A stretch of 64,000 nt of DNA from Clavaria fumosa (Eukaryota > Basidiomycota > Agaricomycetes > Agaricales > Clavariaceae). The position numbers and the translations under genes were made by a program. Below, one piece after another: positions 53,380 to 64,000 of this stretch. The stretch spans positions 4,978,070 to 5,042,069 of the forward strand of contig OX637795.1 in the NCBI GenBank assembly GCA_951802425.1, given 5' to 3'. Numbering within the stretch: the stretch's first letter is position 1; every line of letters starts with the position of its first letter. Below the pieces are notes generated by a model. The model did not search any database. It had not been told where the DNA came from and was given only the letters and a program-made list of their open reading frames with translations.

Positions 53380-56182
53380 GCACCATGTTCTCACATGTGA
53401 TGTGGATAGGGATTGCAATGCCCTGGGTAATGATACAGTGATCAATGGATACAAGAATTCTGATGCTGAGGAACAAACTGATGGTGGCACTAGAAGAGTG
53501 GAGACATTCATAACTGTCAAGAGGATAGATAACATGTTTGGTTGGTGTCAAGGAACAATCTGACAGTGGTGACAGCAGTGAATGTATCCCTCATTGATGG
53601 GGCCATGACAAATCTACACTCGTCTCTTGGTTTGCTGCTTGTGACTTGGCAATCTTGATGCACATATTGTCATTGGCATAGGCCCTGCATGGCTCAGTTG
53701 CATGGCATACCTGGGGCATGCAGGTCTGCATTGTTAATAAGCAGTGTGTGCACCTCTCCTTTGCTCATCTCATAATATGTGATGTCTTGCTTCTATAATA
53801 AGTCTCTTCTCTACTTAGTGTGTGTGCACTGTTGCATTCACTAATCCCATGAGAGGTTTGCAACTTGGGATCAGGATGGAAGGTGAGCAAACAGGTACTT
53901 GTTTCTTGCTGTGCATTGATGTCATAGAACTACTGGCAGTGTTAGTTCAGTTTATATCATTGATCAAGGAAACTCAATCCTCAATCAACAACATGCTCAT
54001 ATTGTTGACCAATGATAAGTGCAAATAGTCAGCCAATGGCATGCACATATTGTCAGTCAAAAAAGCAGTGGAAGCAGGGCAAGCAGGTGAGTGGGGCAGG
54101 CAGTGCAATTAGGTTGAGTGAGATGGGTAGTGCAAGCAGGGTGAGCAGGTGAGTGGCAGTCATGGTTAGCAGTGGGAAGTGCAAGTGGGATGGGCAGGGT
54201 GGATAGCATGAGTGGGTTGAGCAGGGTAGGCAGTGCAAGTGAGGAGGGTGGGGTGGATGGTGCAAGCATTGAGAGTGGCATGGGATGGCACAAGCAGGGT
54301 GACTAGTGCAGTACAAGCAAGGTGAGCATGATAGACAGGGACTTACATTGAGGGGTTGAGTGACTTGCTGACTGTAGACTCTGAAGGTCTGAGATGACTG
54401 GAGACAGGAACAGGGAATTGTTTCCACATTTCATCAGTCTTGCTTGTCTAGGTGGCTAACATTATTATGGCTTCCTGTCTCCACTACCCATGGTGGGCCT
54501 TCATCTTCCATTCTATCTAGCATCCATTCAAGCCCTCCTCTATCTGAGGTGCTCCCTGCTGCCCCTGTGGCACTATCAGATAGTCACCCATATACCAGCA
54601 TACCATTGCCCTTGTATTATTGTCTGCTCTCCTGTCTCTGCCCAAGTGACTTGATTCAGCAATTGTGTCTCCCCCATATGTTGATAGCCATGGGCCACAC
54701 ACTATGAAACACATGCATTCAAGCTTTGACACTGACTCAACTCACAACTGAACTGACTTTATAAGATGTGAGCATCCATGACACCCATTTTGACATACAC
54801 CTCTGGTTGACTTTGTGCATCATGTGAGCATGGGAGTCCTGGATACCCACTTTGAGATACACATCCAGCCAACTTACTTTGTACATTGTGAGAGGTGTGG
54901 GTGTCCTGGCCATTTACACGGCATGGCTCACCTGTAACATGTCCAAGCCTGCATCACATTGGATCTTGGTAGGTATGTAGGACCTAGGTTTTGGCATGCT
55001 GGGAGTGAGCAGCACAGGTGGCATAAGTAGGATGGAGGGTGGACAGTCTGAGTGGGGTGAATGGGTGGCACAAGCAAGGTGAGTAAAGCAGGAAGCAAGC
55101 CAAGTGGTGTAGCACCAATGAGGTGAGTGGGCAGGCAGCACAAGCAGGGTGGATGGTGCAATTGGGGTGAGTGGCATGGGTGACACCAGTGGGACAAGTT
55201 TGGTGGACAGTGCATGTGCATATTATCAGTCAATGATATATCTGCTTGAGTAATGTATGTGTTTGCTGTGCTCATGCTTGTCATTATGCAATGACTGATG
55301 AGCATGAGCAGTGCCAGGATGACAAGCATGAGCACAGCAAACACATACATTACTCAAGCAGATATATCATTGACTGATAATATGCACATGCACTGTCCAC
55401 CAAACTTGTCCCACTGGTGTCACCCATGCCACTCACCCCAATTGCACCATCCACCCTGCTTGTGCTGCCTGCCCACTCACCTCATTGGTGCTACACCACT
55501 TGGCTTGCTTCCTGCTTTACTCACCTTGCTTGTGCCACCCATTCACCCCACTCAGACTGTCCACCCTCCATCCTACATATGCCACCTGTGCTGCTCCCAG
55601 CATGCCAAAACCTAGGTCCTACATACCTACCAAGATCCAATGTGATGCAGGCTTGGGCATGTTACATGTGAGCCATGCCATGTAAATGGCCAGGACACCC
55701 ACACCTCTCATAATTTACAAAGTAAGTTGGCTGGATGTGTATCTCAAAGTGGGTATCCAGGACTCCCATGCTCACATGATGCACAAAGTCAACCAGAGGT
55801 GTATGTCAAAGTGGGTGTCATGGATGCTCACATCTTATAAAGTCAGTTCAGTTGTGAGTTGAGTCAGTGTCAAAGCTTGAATGCATGTGTTTCATAGTGT
55901 GTGGTCCATGGCTATCAACATATGGGGGAGACACAATTGCTGAATCAAGTCACTTGGGCAGAGACAGGAGAGCAGACAATAATACAAGGGCAATGGTATG
56001 CTGGTATATGGGTGACTATCTGATAGTGCCACAGGGGCAGCAGGGAGCACCTCAGATAGAGGAGGGCTTGAATGGATGCTAGATAGAATGGAAGATGAAG
56101 GCCCACCATGGGTAGTGGAGACAGGAAGCCATAATAATGTTAGCCACCTAGACAAGCAAGACTGATGAAATGTGGAAACAAA
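53380..56182. repeat. Terminal subtelomeric block (copy 2) with about 865-bp-arm palindrome
   Basis: Collinear with 1961-4485 in its left part. The palindrome arms are about 54418-55284 and 55319-56182 around a 34-nt spacer (55285-55318). They differ by a few substitutions and a small indel (GGGAGTGAGCAGC on the left versus GCTGCTCCC on the right). Here the right arm reaches 56182 and is followed, after about 30 bp, by the 113-bp satellite. The left arm includes the whole 54444-54707 segment, mirrored at 55892-56155. Short frames inside are duplicated noise. Confidence 0.95.
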
Positions 56183-56213
56183 ATTGCGTTTCTTAAGGTG
56201 GGTTGCTATTTCA

Positions 56214-59200
56214 GAGGGGTAAGTGATTTATTTTAATGTTTAGATTTGTTTTTTTGGAGGGTGTTGGTATTTGTTTTTTTGGTAATGATAGATATTTTTG
56301 GGTAGTGTATTTTAAAGGTCGGTTGTGAGGGGTAAGTGATTTATTTTAATGTTTAGATTTGTTTTTTTGGAGGGTGTTGGTATTTGTTTTTTTGGTAATG
56401 ATAGATATTTTTGGGTAGTGTATTTTAAAGGTCGGTTGTGAGGGGTAAGTGATTTATTTTAATGTTTAGATTTGTTTTTTTGGAGGGTGTTGGTATTTGT
56501 TTTTTTGGTAATGATAGATATTTTTGGGTAGTGTATTTTAAAGGTCGGTTGTGAGGGGTAAGTGATTTATTTTAATGTTTAGATTTGTTTTTTTGGAGGG
56601 TGTTGGTATTTGTTTTTTTGGTAATGATAGATATTTTTGGGTAGTGTATTTTAAAGGTCGGTTGTGAGGGGTAAGTGATTTATTTTAATGTTTAGATTTG
56701 TTTTTTTGGAGGGTGTTGGTATTTGTTTTTTTGGTAATGATAGATATTTTTGGGTAGTGTATTTTAAAGGTCGGTTGTGAGGGGTAAGTGATTTATTTTA
56801 ATGTTTAGATTTGTTTTTTTGGAGGGTGTTGGTATTTGTTTTTTTGGTAATGATAGATATTTTTGGGTAGTGTATTTTAAAGGTCGGTTGTGAGGGGTAA
56901 GTGATTTATTTTAATGTTTAGATTTGTTTTTTTGGAGGGTGTTGGTATTTGTTTTTTTGGTAATGATAGATATTTTTGGGTAGTGTATTTTAAAGGTCGG
57001 TTGTGAGGGGTAAGTGATTTATTTTAATGTTTAGATTTGTTTTTTTGGAGGGTGTTGGTATTTGTTTTTTTGGTAATGATAGATATTTTTGGGTAGTGTA
57101 TTTTAAAGGTCGGTTGTGAGGGGTAAGTGATTTATTTTAATGTTTAGATTTGTTTTTTTGGAGGGTGTTGGTATTTGTTTTTTTGGTAATGATAGATATT
57201 TTTGGGTAGTGTATTTTAAAGGTCGGTTGTGAGGGGTAAGTGATTTATTTTAATGTTTAGATTTGTTTTTTTGGAGGGTGTTGGTATTTGTTTTTTTGGT
57301 AATGATAGATATTTTTGGGTAGTGTATTTTAAAGGTCGGTTGTGAGGGGTAAGTGATTTATTTTAATGTTTAGATTTGTTTTTTTGGAGGGTGTTGGTAT
57401 TTGTTTTTTTGGTAATGATAGATATTTTTGGGTAGTGTATTTTAAAGGTCGGTTGTGAGGGGTAAGTGATTTATTTTAATGTTTAGATTTGTTTTTTTGG
57501 AGGGTGTTGGTATTTGTTTTTTTGGTAATGATAGATATTTTTGGGTAGTGTATTTTAAAGGTCGGTTGTGAGGGGTAAGTGATTTATTTTAATGTTTAGA
57601 TTTGTTTTTTTGGAGGGTGTTGGTATTTGTTTTTTTGGTAATGATAGATATTTTTGGGTAGTGTATTTTAAAGGTCGGTTGTGAGGGGTAAGTGATTTAT
57701 TTTAATGTTTAGATTTGTTTTTTTGGAGGGTGTTGGTATTTGTTTTTTTGGTAATGATAGATATTTTTGGGTAGTGTATTTTAAAGGTCGGTTGTGAGGG
57801 GTAAGTGATTTATTTTAATGTTTAGATTTGTTTTTTTGGAGGGTGTTGGTATTTGTTTTTTTGGTAATGATAGATATTTTTGGGTAGTGTATTTTAAAGG
57901 TCGGTTGTGAGGGGTAAGTGATTTATTTTAATGTTTAGATTTGTTTTTTTGGAGGGTGTTGGTATTTGTTTTTTTGGTAATGATAGATATTTTTGGGTAG
58001 TGTATTTTAAAGGTCGGTTGTGAGGGGTAAGTGATTTATTTTAATGTTTAGATTTGTTTTTTTGGAGGGTGTTGGTATTTGTTTTTTTGGTAATGATAGA
58101 TATTTTTGGGTAGTGTATTTTAAAGGTCGGTTGTGAGGGGTAAGTGATTTATTTTAATGTTTAGATTTGTTTTTTTGGAGGGTGTTGGTATTTGTTTTTT
58201 TGGTAATGATAGATATTTTTGGGTAGTGTATTTTAAAGGTCGGTTGTGAGGGGTAAGTGATTTATTTTAATGTTTAGATTTGTTTTTTTGGAGGGTGTTG
58301 GTATTTGTTTTTTTGGTAATGATAGATATTTTTGGGTAGTGTATTTTAAAGGTCGGTTGTGAGGGGTAAGTGATTTATTTTAATGTTTAGATTTGTTTTT
58401 TTGGAGGGTGTTGGTATTTGTTTTTTTGGTAATGATAGATATTTTTGGGTAGTGTATTTTAAAGGTCGGTTGTGAGGGGTAAGTGATTTATTTTAATGTT
58501 TAGATTTGTTTTTTTGGAGGGTGTTGGTATTTGTTTTTTTGGTAATGATAGATATTTTTGGGTAGTGTATTTTAAAGGTCGGTTGTGAGGGGTAAGTGAT
58601 TTATTTTAATGTTTAGATTTGTTTTTTTGGAGGGTGTTGGTATTTGTTTTTTTGGTAATGATAGATATTTTTGGGTAGTGTATTTTAAAGGTCGGTTGTG
58701 AGGGGTAAGTGATTTATTTTAATGTTTAGATTTGTTTTTTTGGAGGGTGTTGGTATTTGTTTTTTTGGTAATGATAGATATTTTTGGGTAGTGTATTTTA
58801 AAGGTCGGTTGTGAGGGGTAAGTGATTTATTTTAATGTTTAGATTTGTTTTTTTGGAGGGTGTTGGTATTTGTTTTTTTGGTAATGATAGATATTTTTGG
58901 GTAGTGTATTTTAAAGGTCGGTTGTGAGGGGTAAGTGATTTATTTTAATGTTTAGATTTGTTTTTTTGGAGGGTGTTGGTATTTGTTTTTTTGGTAATGA
59001 TAGATATTTTTGGGTAGTGTATTTTAAAGGTCGGTTGTGAGGGGTAAGTGATTTATTTTAATGTTTAGATTTGTTTTTTTGGAGGGTGTTGGTATTTGTT
59101 TTTTTGGTAATGATAGATATTTTTGGGTAGTGTATTTTAAAGGTCGGTTGTGAGGGGTAAGTGATTTATTTTAATGTTTAGATTTGTTTTTTTGGAGGGT

Positions 59201-61769
59201 GTTGGTATTTGTTTTTTTGGTAATGATAGATATTTTTGGGTAGTGTATTTTAAAGGTCGGTTGTGAGGGGTAAGTGATTTATTTTAATGTTTAGATTTGT
59301 TTTTTTGGAGGGTGTTGGTATTTGTTTTTTTGGTAATGATAGATATTTTTGGGTAGTGTATTTTAAAGGTCGGTTGTGAGGGGTAAGTGATTTATTTTAA
59401 TGTTTAGATTTGTTTTTTTGGAGGGTGTTGGTATTTGTTTTTTTGGTAATGATAGATATTTTTGGGTAGTGTATTTTAAAGGTCGGTTGTGAGGGGTAAG
59501 TGATTTATTTTAATGTTTAGATTTGTTTTTTTGGAGGGTGTTGGTATTTGTTTTTTTGGTAATGATAGATATTTTTGGGTAGTGTATTTTAAAGGTCGGT
59601 TGTGAGGGGTAAGTGATTTATTTTAATGTTTAGATTTGTTTTTTTGGAGGGTGTTGGTATTTGTTTTTTTGGTAATGATAGATATTTTTGGGTAGTGTAT
59701 TTTAAAGGTCGGTTGTGAGGGGTAAGTGATTTATTTTAATGTTTAGATTTGTTTTTTTGGAGGGTGTTGGTATTTGTTTTTTTGGTAATGATAGATATTT
59801 TTGGGTAGTGTATTTTAAAGGTCGGTTGTGAGGGGTAAGTGATTTATTTTAATGTTTAGATTTGTTTTTTTGGAGGGTGTTGGTATTTGTTTTTTTGGTA
59901 ATGATAGATATTTTTGGGTAGTGTATTTTAAAGGTCGGTTGTGAGGGGTAAGTGATTTATTTTAATGTTTAGATTTGTTTTTTTGGAGGGTGTTGGTATT
60001 TGTTTTTTTGGTAATGATAGATATTTTTGGGTAGTGTATTTTAAAGGTCGGTTGTGAGGGGTAAGTGATTTATTTTAATGTTTAGATTTGTTTTTTTGGA
60101 GGGTGTTGGTATTTGTTTTTTTGGTAATGATAGATATTTTTGGGTAGTGTATTTTAAAGGTCGGTTGTGAGGGGTAAGTGATTTATTTTAATGTTTAGAT
60201 TTGTTTTTTTGGAGGGTGTTGGTATTTGTTTTTTTGGTAATGATAGATATTTTTGGGTAGTGTATTTTAAAGGTCGGTTGTGAGGGGTAAGTGATTTATT
60301 TTAATGTTTAGATTTGTTTTTTTGGAGGGTGTTGGTATTTGTTTTTTTGGTAATGATAGATATTTTTGGGTAGTGTATTTTAAAGGTCGGTTGTGAGGGG
60401 TAAGTGATTTATTTTAATGTTTAGATTTGTTTTTTTGGAGGGTGTTGGTATTTGTTTTTTTGGTAATGATAGATATTTTTGGGTAGTGTATTTTAAAGGT
60501 CGGTTGTGAGGGGTAAGTGATTTATTTTAATGTTTAGATTTGTTTTTTTGGAGGGTGTTGGTATTTGTTTTTTTGGTAATGATAGATATTTTTGGGTAGT
60601 GTATTTTAAAGGTCGGTTGTGAGGGGTAAGTGATTTATTTTAATGTTTAGATTTGTTTTTTTGGAGGGTGTTGGTATTTGTTTTTTTGGTAATGATAGAT
60701 ATTTTTGGGTAGTGTATTTTAAAGGTCGGTTGTGAGGGGTAAGTGATTTATTTTAATGTTTAGATTTGTTTTTTTGGAGGGTGTTGGTATTTGTTTTTTT
60801 GGTAATGATAGATATTTTTGGGTAGTGTATTTTAAAGGTCGGTTGTGAGGGGTAAGTGATTTATTTTAATGTTTAGATTTGTTTTTTTGGAGGGTGTTGG
60901 TATTTGTTTTTTTGGTAATGATAGATATTTTTGGGTAGTGTATTTTAAAGGTCGGTTGTGAGGGGTAAGTGATTTATTTTAATGTTTAGATTTGTTTTTT
61001 TGGAGGGTGTTGGTATTTGTTTTTTTGGTAATGATAGATATTTTTGGGTAGTGTATTTTAAAGGTCGGTTGTGAGGGGTAAGTGATTTATTTTAATGTTT
61101 AGATTTGTTTTTTTGGAGGGTGTTGGTATTTGTTTTTTTGGTAATGATAGATATTTTTGGGTAGTGTATTTTAAAGGTCGGTTGTGAGGGGTAAGTGATT
61201 TATTTTAATGTTTAGATTTGTTTTTTTGGAGGGTGTTGGTATTTGTTTTTTTGGTAATGATAGATATTTTTGGGTAGTGTATTTTAAAGGTCGGTTGTGA
61301 GGGGTAAGTGATTTATTTTAATGTTTAGATTTGTTTTTTTGGAGGGTGTTGGTATTTGTTTTTTTGGTAATGATAGATATTTTTGGGTAGTGTATTTTAA
61401 AGGTCGGTTGTGAGGGGTAAGTGATTTATTTTAATGTTTAGATTTGTTTTTTTGGAGGGTGTTGGTATTTGTTTTTTTGGTAATGATAGATATTTTTGGG
61501 TAGTGTATTTTAAAGGTCGGTTGTGAGGGGTAAGTGATTTATTTTAATGTTTAGATTTGTTTTTTTGGAGGGTGTTGGTATTTGTTTTTTTGGTAATGAT
61601 AGATATTTTTGGGTAGTGTATTTTAAAGGTCGGTTGTGAGGGGTAAGTGATTTATTTTAATGTTTAGATTTGTTTTTTTGGAGGGTGTTGGTATTTGTTT
61701 TTTTGGTAATGATAGATATTTTTGGGTAGTGTATTTTAAAGGTCGGTTGTGAGGGGTAAGTGATTTATT
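56214..61769 (+). repeat. 113-bp terminal satellite, exactly 49 units plus 19 bp
   Basis: GAGGGGTAAGTGATTTATT starts at 56214 and again at 61751. The distance, 5537, is 49 times 113, so no net indel occurred, and no substitution was noticed in the units read. The unit has 57 T, 33 G, 22 A and a single C (in GGTCGGT). The G/T-rich strand is the same as the telomeric G-strand. No open frame or promoter motif was recognised. The last, partial unit breaks off after GATTTATT, directly into telomeric repeat. Confidence 0.97.
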
Positions 61770-64000
61770 AGGTTAGGTTAGTTAGGTTAGGTTAGTTAGG
61801 TTAGTTAGGTTAGGTTAGGTTAGGTTAGTTAGGTTAGGTTAGGTTAGTTAGGTTAGTTAGGGTTAGGTTAGTTAGGTTAGTTAGGTTAGTTAGGTTAGGT
61901 TAGTTAGGTTAGGTTAGTTAGGTTAGGTTAGTTAGGTTAGGTTAGTTAGGTTAGTTAGGTTAGTTAGGTTAGGTTAGGTTAGTTAGGTTAGTTAGGTTAG
62001 TTAGGTTAGTTAGGTTAGTTAGGTTAGTTAGGTTAGTTAGGTTAGTTAGGTTTAGGTTAGTTAGGTTAGGTTAGTTAGGTTAGTTAGGTTAGTTAGGTTA
62101 GTTAGGTTAGGTTAGTTAGGTTAGTTAGGTTAGTTAGGTTAGTTAGGTTAGGTTAGTTAGGTTAGGTTAGTTAGGTTAGGGTTAGGTTAGTTAGGTTAGG
62201 TTAGGTTAGTTAGGTTAGGTTAGTTAGGTTAGGTTAGGTTAGTTAGGTTAGTTAGGTTAGGGTTAGGTTTAGGTTAGTTAGGTTAGTTAGTTAGGTTAGG
62301 TTAGTTAGGTTAGTTAGGTTTAGGTTTAGGTTAGTTAGGTTAGTTAGGTTAGTTAGGTTTTAGGTTAGTTAGGTTAGTTAGGTTAGGTTAGTTAGGTTAG
62401 TTAGGTTAGTTAGGTTAGGTTAGTTAGGTTAGTTAGGTTAGTTAGGTTAGTTAGGTTAGGTTAGTTAGGTTAGTTAGGTTAGTTAGGTTAGTTAGGTTAG
62501 TTAGGTTAGTTAGGTTAGTTAGGTTAGGTTAGTTAGGTTAGTTAGGTTAGGTTAGTTAGGTTAGTTAGGTTAGGTTAGTTAGGTTAGGTTAGGTTAGTTA
62601 GGTTAGTTAGGTTAGTTAGGTTAGTTAGGTTAGTTAGGTTAGGTTAGTTAGGTTAGTTAGGTTAGGTTAGTTAGGTTAGTTAGGTTAGTTAGGTTAGTTA
62701 GGTTAGTTAGGTTAGGTTAGTTAGGTTAGTTAGGTTAGTTAGGGTTAGGTTAGTTAGGTTAGTTAGGTTAGTTAGGTTAGTTAGGGTTAGGTTAGGTTAG
62801 TTAGGTTAGTTAGGTTAGGTTAGTTAGGTTAGTTAGGTTAGGTTAGTTAGGTTAGTTAGGTTAGTTAGGTTAGTTAGGTTAGTTAGGTTAGTTAGGTTAG
62901 GTTAGGTTAGTTAGGTTAGTTAGTTAGGTTAGTTAGGTTAGGTTAGTTAGGTTAGGTTAGTTAGGTTAGTTAGGTTAGTTAGGTTAGTTAGGTTAGTTAG
63001 GTTAGTTAGGTTAGTTAGGTTAGTTAGGTTAGGTTAGTTAGGTTAGTTAGGTTAGTTAGGTTAGTTAGGTTAGTTAGGTTAGTTAGGTTAGTTAGGTTAG
63101 GTTAGTTAGGTTAGTTAGGTTAGTTAGGTTAGTTAGGTTAGTTAGGTTAGTTAGGTTAGTTAGGTTAGTTAGGTTAGTTAGGTTAGTTAGGTTAGTTAGG
63201 TTAGTTAGGTTAGTTAGGTTAGTTAGGTTAGGTTAGGTTAGTTAGGTTAGTTAGGTTAGTTAGGTTAGTTAGGTTAGTTAGGTTAGTTAGGTTAGGTTAG
63301 TTAGGGTTAGTTAGGTTAGTTAGGTTAGGTTAGTTAGGTTAGTTAGGTTAGTTAGGTTAGTTAGGTTAGTTAGGTTAGTTAGGTTAGGTTAGTTAGGTTA
63401 GTTAGGTTTAGGTTAGTTAGTTAGGTTAGTTAGGTTAGGTTAGTTAGGTTAGGTTAGTTAGGTTAGGTTAGTTAGGTTAGTTAGGTTAGTTAGGGTTAGT
63501 TAGGTTAGTTAGGTTAGGTTAGTTAGGTTAGTTAGGTTAGGTTAGTTAGGTTAGTTAGGTTAGGTTAGTTAGGTTAGTTAGTTAGGTTAGGTTAGTTAGG
63601 TTAGGTTAGTTAGGTTAGTTAGGGTTAGTTAGGTTAGTTAGGTTAGTTAGGTTAGGTTAGGTTAGGTTAGGTTAGGTTAGGTTAGTTAGGTTAGTTAGGT
63701 TAGTTAGGTTAGTTAGGTTAGTTAGGTTAGTTAGGTTAGTTAGGTTAGTTAGGTTAGTTAGGTTAGTTAGGTTAGTTAGGTTAGTTAGGTTAGTTAGGTT
63801 AGGTTAGTTAGGTTAGTTAGGTTAGGTTAGTTAGGTTAGGTTAGTTAGGTTAGTTAGGTTAGTTAGGTTAGTTAGGTTAGTTAGGTTAGTTAGGTTAGTT
63901 AGTTAGTTAGGTTAGTTAGGTTAGTTAGGTTAGTTAGGTTAGTTAGGTTAGTTAGGTTAGTTAGGTTAGTTAGGTTAGTTAGGTTAGTTAGGTTAGTTAG
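61768..64000 (+). repeat. Telomere: irregular TTAGG/TTAG repeats
   Basis: About 2.23 kb made of TTAGG and TTAG units, most often alternating to a 9-nt TTAGGTTAG step. Runs of TTAGG and rarer TTAGGG, TTTAGG, TTTTAGG and doubled TTAG units are also present. G-rich strand reads 5'-3' towards the right, so the chromosome end lies at or beyond base 64000. Irregular units appear throughout but are most frequent in the first 600 bp. Long uninterrupted 9-nt runs dominate beyond 63000. Confidence 0.95.

Noticed and set aside
1..64000. tRNA, rRNA or other structured RNA genes
   Set aside because: No segment with a convincing cloverleaf, box A/B pair or rRNA similarity was found by reading; a covariance-model search would be needed to exclude them.

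Overview
The window is a chromosome end from a filamentous fungus, most likely an agaricomycete basidiomycete. The reasons are: host genes split by introns of about 46-62 nt with CTAAC/CTGAT branch sites; a FunK1-type kinase; a telomere-linked RecQ-type helicase; a MULE-domain transposase gene; chromodomain Ty3/gypsy, Ty1/copia and Tad-like LINE elements; and a telomeric array whose G-rich strand runs rightwards to the last base. The species cannot be named from the sequence.

Layout. 1-5.7 kb holds retroelement fragments, an internal copy of the subtelomeric block (1961-4485) with a 626-bp-arm palindrome, a diverged trace of the terminal satellite, a 60-bp array of palindromes and a broken coiled-coil gene. 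6.0-11.4 kb is a 651-bp tandem array (8.2 copies). 11.7-20.6 kb is one gypsy element (plus strand) with a complete second copy (12500-17934, minus strand, TSD GAACC) inserted in its gag. 20.6-21.9 kb is a broken coiled-coil gene. 22.0-27.3 kb is a second, defective gypsy family (B). 27.3-29.0 kb is the 5' half of a Tad-like LINE. 29.05-32.6 kb is a defective copia element on the minus strand. 32.8-40.7 kb is a second copia element on the plus strand, with both LTRs, whose 3' LTR is split by a 3335-bp TIR element. That TIR element carries about 0.9 kb of a nuclear gene for mitochondrial ribosomal protein mL44, introns included, and 1.3 kb of CCG/CTG repeat.

41.2-46.7 kb is an apparently intact six-exon RecQ-like helicase gene pointing at the telomere. 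It is followed by a 215-225 bp minisatellite, a MULE-domain transposase pseudogene (minus) and an intact four-exon FunK1 kinase (49789-52214). After a TA-flanked MITE comes the terminal block: a second copy of the subtelomeric repeat with about 865-bp palindrome arms (53380-56182), exactly 49 copies of a 113-bp satellite with a single C per unit (56214-61750), and 2.2 kb of telomere made of TTAGG and TTAG units with rarer variants.

Only the helicase and the kinase look like working genes. Nearly everything else is mobile or repeated DNA in which damage is dominated by transitions at CpG and TGA stops at arginine positions. The points that most deserve follow-up are the telomere/satellite/palindrome architecture, the gene-carrying TIR element, and the 60-bp palindrome array that reads as nearly the same peptide on both strands.
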